Shown here piece after piece: positions 3,449 to 5,580 of a stretch of 5,580 nt of DNA. Under the pieces are notes generated by a model, which did no database searches, was not told the DNA's origin, and saw only the letters and a list, made by a program, of their open reading frames with translations. Made by a program: the position numbers and the translations under genes. This DNA comes from Methanosarcinales archaeon (GTDB taxonomy: Archaea; Halobacteriota; Methanosarcinia; Methanosarcinales; Methanocomedenaceae), in the NCBI GenBank assembly GCA_030666885.1, contig DAOUWY010000145.1:1-5580 (forward strand). The letters run 5' to 3'. Each line of letters begins with the position of its first letter. The first letter of the stretch is position 1.

Positions 3449-5251
3449 TTACAACTTATAAGCTTTTGGTGCATGCAATCTGGAAAATATCGTCTTAGCA
3501 ATTACCTTGCTTATTCCCGGTACATTTTCCAGTTCATCCTTACCGGCATTTCTTATCCCTTCCAGCGAACCGAAATGCCTGAGCAGTATCTCCTTTCTTT
3601 TTTTTCCAATTCCCGGTATCGTATCCAGGACAGATGTCCTCAACCGTGATGTCCTGCGCCTCCGGTGGTGTGAGATCGCAAACCTGTGGGATTCATCCCT
3701 GATAGTTTTCAGCATCTTCAGGGCTGGCGAGGTTTCGGGTAGTATCAGAGGGGCATCGGTATCGGGAATGTAGATATGTTCGAACTGCTTTGCCAGACCG
3801 ATAACAGGCACACGAATGCCAGTTTGCTCCATGGCACCCAAGGCCGCACCAAGCTGTGTCACCCCGCCATCCACGACTATAAGATCGGGTACTGTATCCT
3901 CACCGATGCCGATACGTTTCAAGCGCCTGGATACCACTTCCCCCATCATGGCCGGGTCGTTTATCCCCGTTACTGTCCTTATATTAAAATGGCGGTACCG
4001 CCCCGGGTCCGGTCTTCCATTGGTGAATACCACCATACTACCAACGGCATCAGTACCACCTGTGTTCGAGATATCAAATGCTTCCATACGCCCGGGCAGA
4101 CTATCCAGTCCCAGTATATCCTGTAGTTCAACCAGTGCACCATACCCTGATTTCTCCTTTTTCTCATCATTTAGCAGTACCATTTTCAAATGTGACCGTG
4201 CGTTTCTAAAAGCCATATCCACAAGCTCCTTTTTACGTCCCCTGGATGGAACAGTAATATCCACTTTACCAGCCATACCCTGAATCCATTCCAGGATTGC
4301 AGGATCATCAGGCATGGTGTCCAGCAGTACCTCTCCAGGAACTGGCGCATCGCTGTAATATTGTTTTAAAAAAGCTCCCATGACCTCTTTTTCACTGGCA
4401 TTCTGTGAGTTAAGGGTGAATTCAGCCCGACCCACAAGGCTGCCGTCCCTGATATAAAGCACCTGTGCACAGGCAGTGTCACTGGAGGCAGCAATGGAAA
4501 TGGCATCCCAGTCATCGAATCCCCCTGTTACCTGCTGTCGTCTTGAAAGCAGTTCGATGGCTTGTAACTGGTCCCTGATTGTCGCAGCTGCTTCAAAGTT
4601 CTGTTTAGAGATATATTCCTGCATTTGCTCATTTAACATCGATACCAGTCTGTCGTTCTTACCTTCGAGGAACCGGATCGCCTCCTCCACAGCCAGGCGG
4701 TATTGTTCTTTATCAATCCGGGCGTTGCACGGGGCACTGCACAACCCCATCTGGAAATTGAGACACGGCCTGTCTTTGGGAACAATTCTTTTCCTGCACT
4801 GACGTATCCTGAACAACCGGGATATGATCTTCAGGCTTTCACGTACTGAACCGGCATTGGTATACGGCCCGAAATACCTGGCCCCATCCCTCAACCTCCT
4901 TCGTGTGATAAAAATGCGGGGAAAATCCTCATTTACCGTGATCTTGATAAAAGGATACTGTTTGTCATCCTTCATGTCAATATTATATCTGGGCCGGTGC
5001 TCCTTGATCAGGTTGGATTCCAGAATAAGGGCATCGATCTCGCTGGGGGTCACCAGGTATTCCATATCTGCAATGTTTTCGATAAGTGCATGGGTCTTAG
5101 GGTCCGGGCCAGTACGCTGGAAATACTGGGACACCCTTTTTTTAACAGAGGATGCCTTGCCCACATAAATGATATGGTCGTCCCTGTTCTTGAATAAATA
5201 TACTCCGGGACTGTCGGGCAGGAATTCCGGTTTTTTCATTACAGTTGACAT
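3449..5251 (-). CDS. uvrC: Excinuclease ABC subunit C (UvrC)
   Basis: UvrC is the nuclease of UvrABC nucleotide excision repair; it cuts on both sides of a lesion marked by UvrA and UvrB. The 600 residues are complete. They contain a GIY-YIG domain (about 12-95; G16-V-Y18, Y29-V-G31, R39, E78) for the 3' cut and a four-cysteine cluster C152, C163, C171, C175, with spacing like the iron-sulfur ligands of E. coli UvrC. A UVR motif for UvrB binding (about 203-237) follows. The RNase H-like domain makes the 5' cut, with D393 (FDIS), D461 (VVDGG) and H522 (DESHRF) as likely catalytic residues. Two helix-hairpin-helix motifs (543-567, 575-593) close the protein. UvrABC occurs in only part of the archaea, usually explained by transfer from bacteria. 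uvrA and uvrB are not in this window. The start at 5251 has no clear ribosome binding site; Met5 (ATG at 5239) is an alternative. Confidence 0.97.
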   Translation of the reverse strand: MSTVMKKPEFLPDSPGVYLFKNRDDHIIYVGKASSVKKRVSQYFQRTGPDPKTHALIENIADMEYLVTPSEIDALILESNLIKEHRPRYNIDMKDDKQYPFIKITVNEDFPRIFITRRRLRDGARYFGPYTNAGSVRESLKIISRLFRIRQCRKRIVPKDRPCLNFQMGLCSAPCNARIDKEQYRLAVEEAIRFLEGKNDRLVSMLNEQMQEYISKQNFEAAATIRDQLQAIELLSRRQQVTGGFDDWDAISIAASSDTACAQVLYIRDGSLVGRAEFTLNSQNASEKEVMGAFLKQYYSDAPVPGEVLLDTMPDDPAILEWIQGMAGKVDITVPSRGRKKELVDMAFRNARSHLKMVLLNDEKKEKSGYGALVELQDILGLDSLPGRMEAFDISNTGGTDAVGSMVVFTNGRPDPGRYRHFNIRTVTGINDPAMMGEVVSRRLKRIGIGEDTVPDLIVVDGGVTQLGAALGAMEQTGIRVPVIGLAKQFEHIYIPDTDAPLILPETSPALKMLKTIRDESHRFAISHHRRRRTSRLRTSVLDTIPGIGKKRKEILLRHFGSLEGIRNAGKDELENVPGISKVIAKTIFSRLHAPKAYKL

Positions 5252-5330
5252 TAGGAATGCAAGACAAATAAAATATCGGGTTTATTCCCGGGTATTCTAC
5301 TGCTCTTCAATCTCTTTTAACCTTATCAGG

Positions 5331-5341
5331 TATATTTTTTT
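5331..5341 (-). promoter_or_regulatory. Probable BRE/TATA promoter of uvrC
   Basis: The minus strand reads AAAAAAATATA, preceded by purine-rich GAGGAGG. An A-rich BRE followed by AAATATA is a good archaeal promoter. A start about 26 bases downstream, near 5308, would give uvrC a leader of about 57 nt. A second AT-rich box at 5268-5275 is closer to the ATG and would suit a near-leaderless start, so the choice is open. Confidence 0.45.
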
Positions 5342-5374
5342 CCTCCTCGATACATGACTATAGCATCAATAAGC

Positions 5375-5401
5375 CGTTGGATGACTCTATGCGTTCCAAC
5401 G
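5375..5401. repeat. Hairpin upstream of the uvrC promoter
   Basis: Arms CGTTGGA (5375-5381) and TCCAACG (5395-5401) pair fully around a 13-base loop. The element lies upstream of the proposed TATA box, so it would be a protein-binding dyad rather than part of the uvrC leader, unless transcription starts further out. Confidence 0.45.
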
Positions 5402-5458
5402 TGATCAAGCATCATAAAATATATTCATAAATTTAATTAAGTTTTATTTAGATCTCAC

Positions 5459-5485
5459 CGCAAAGTTCGCAAAGAACGCAAAGTT
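5459..5485. repeat. Three-copy 9-bp CGCAAAG tandem repeat
   Basis: CGCAAAG occurs at 5459-5465, 5468-5474 and 5477-5483 with exact 9-base spacing, the linkers being TT, AA and TT. The block is preceded by CTCAC. Very similar short CGCAAAG/CGCAGAG tandem tracts occur dispersed in many bacterial and archaeal genomes, to my recollection, with no agreed function. It may mark an edge of an accessory segment continuing to the right of the window. Confidence 0.6.
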
Positions 5486-5580
5486 TATCACAATGTATGG
5501 ATTTAAGCCTTACATTTTCAGTATGTGCTCTACTCTAAAATAATATCGCAATAACAGAGAGCTTTACAAATTATTCACAA

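Larger units (their letters stand above)
5252..5580. other. Gene-free region upstream of uvrC
   Basis: This 329-base stretch has no recognisable gene on either strand. From uvrC outwards it holds a small dyad CGGG/CCCG (5277-5280 and 5287-5290), the probable uvrC promoter (5331-5341), a 7-bp hairpin (5375-5401), an AT-rich block (about 5413-5450) and a three-copy CGCAAAG repeat (5459-5485). A 29-codon minus-strand ORF (5326-5415, product beginning MMLDHVGTHR) overlaps the hairpin and the promoter and is probably chance. Confidence 0.5.

Noticed and set aside
5252..5308. A 19-codon TTG-initiated minus-strand frame (about 5250-5309) whose stop overlaps the uvrC ATG
   Set aside because: There is no ribosome binding site, the start is a rare codon and the product is not recognisable; the overlap is probably chance.
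5459..5485. CRISPR array
   Set aside because: The repeated unit is only 7-9 bases with no unique spacers, and no cas gene is present.

Overview
The window looks like a chromosomal segment of a euryarchaeote, most likely a methanogen-type lineage of the Methanosarcinales/Methanomicrobia. The evidence is the archaeal ribosomal protein L10e, an archaeal initiation factor 2 beta carrying a C-terminal TRAM domain, an intron-containing tRNA-Trp with a bulge-helix-bulge splice motif, archaeal TATA-like boxes, and a UvrC of the bacterial type found in some euryarchaea. I cannot name the genus.

Layout, left to right. Positions 1-175 hold an open reading frame on the minus strand that leaves the window and that I do not recognise. 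Positions 176-459 are AT-rich and non-coding, with a hairpin plus T-run and, just before the next gene, two abutting inverted repeats. Positions 460-1746 (+) encode a AAA+ ATPase of the AAA_14/DUF4143 type, a family common in the accessory part of archaeal genomes. It is convergent with everything to its right. From 1842 to 5251 all genes are on the minus strand. In transcription order they are uvrC (nucleotide excision repair endonuclease), rpl10e (large ribosomal subunit protein), the aIF2-beta gene (translation initiation), and tRNA-Trp(CCA). rpl10e and aIF2-beta lie 38 bases apart and probably form one transcript; rpl10e has its own TATA-like box and ribosome binding site. Positions 5252-5580 have no convincing gene but hold a probable uvrC promoter, a hairpin and a short CGCAAAG tandem repeat.

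The most remarkable element is the 115-nt intron of tRNA-Trp (1878-1992, minus). It contains boxes C, D', C' and D with 12-nt spacing on both guide arms. The two guides are complementary to the tRNA's own precursor, and the box+5 rule puts the methylated nucleotides at C34 (wobble base of the anticodon) and C39. Both guide duplexes cross the exon-intron junctions, so modification should come before splicing. This matches a system known from Haloferax tRNA-Trp, here with C instead of U at position 39 and with two extra hairpins. The remaining genes are mostly translation and DNA repair housekeeping, with the ATPase as the likely accessory element.
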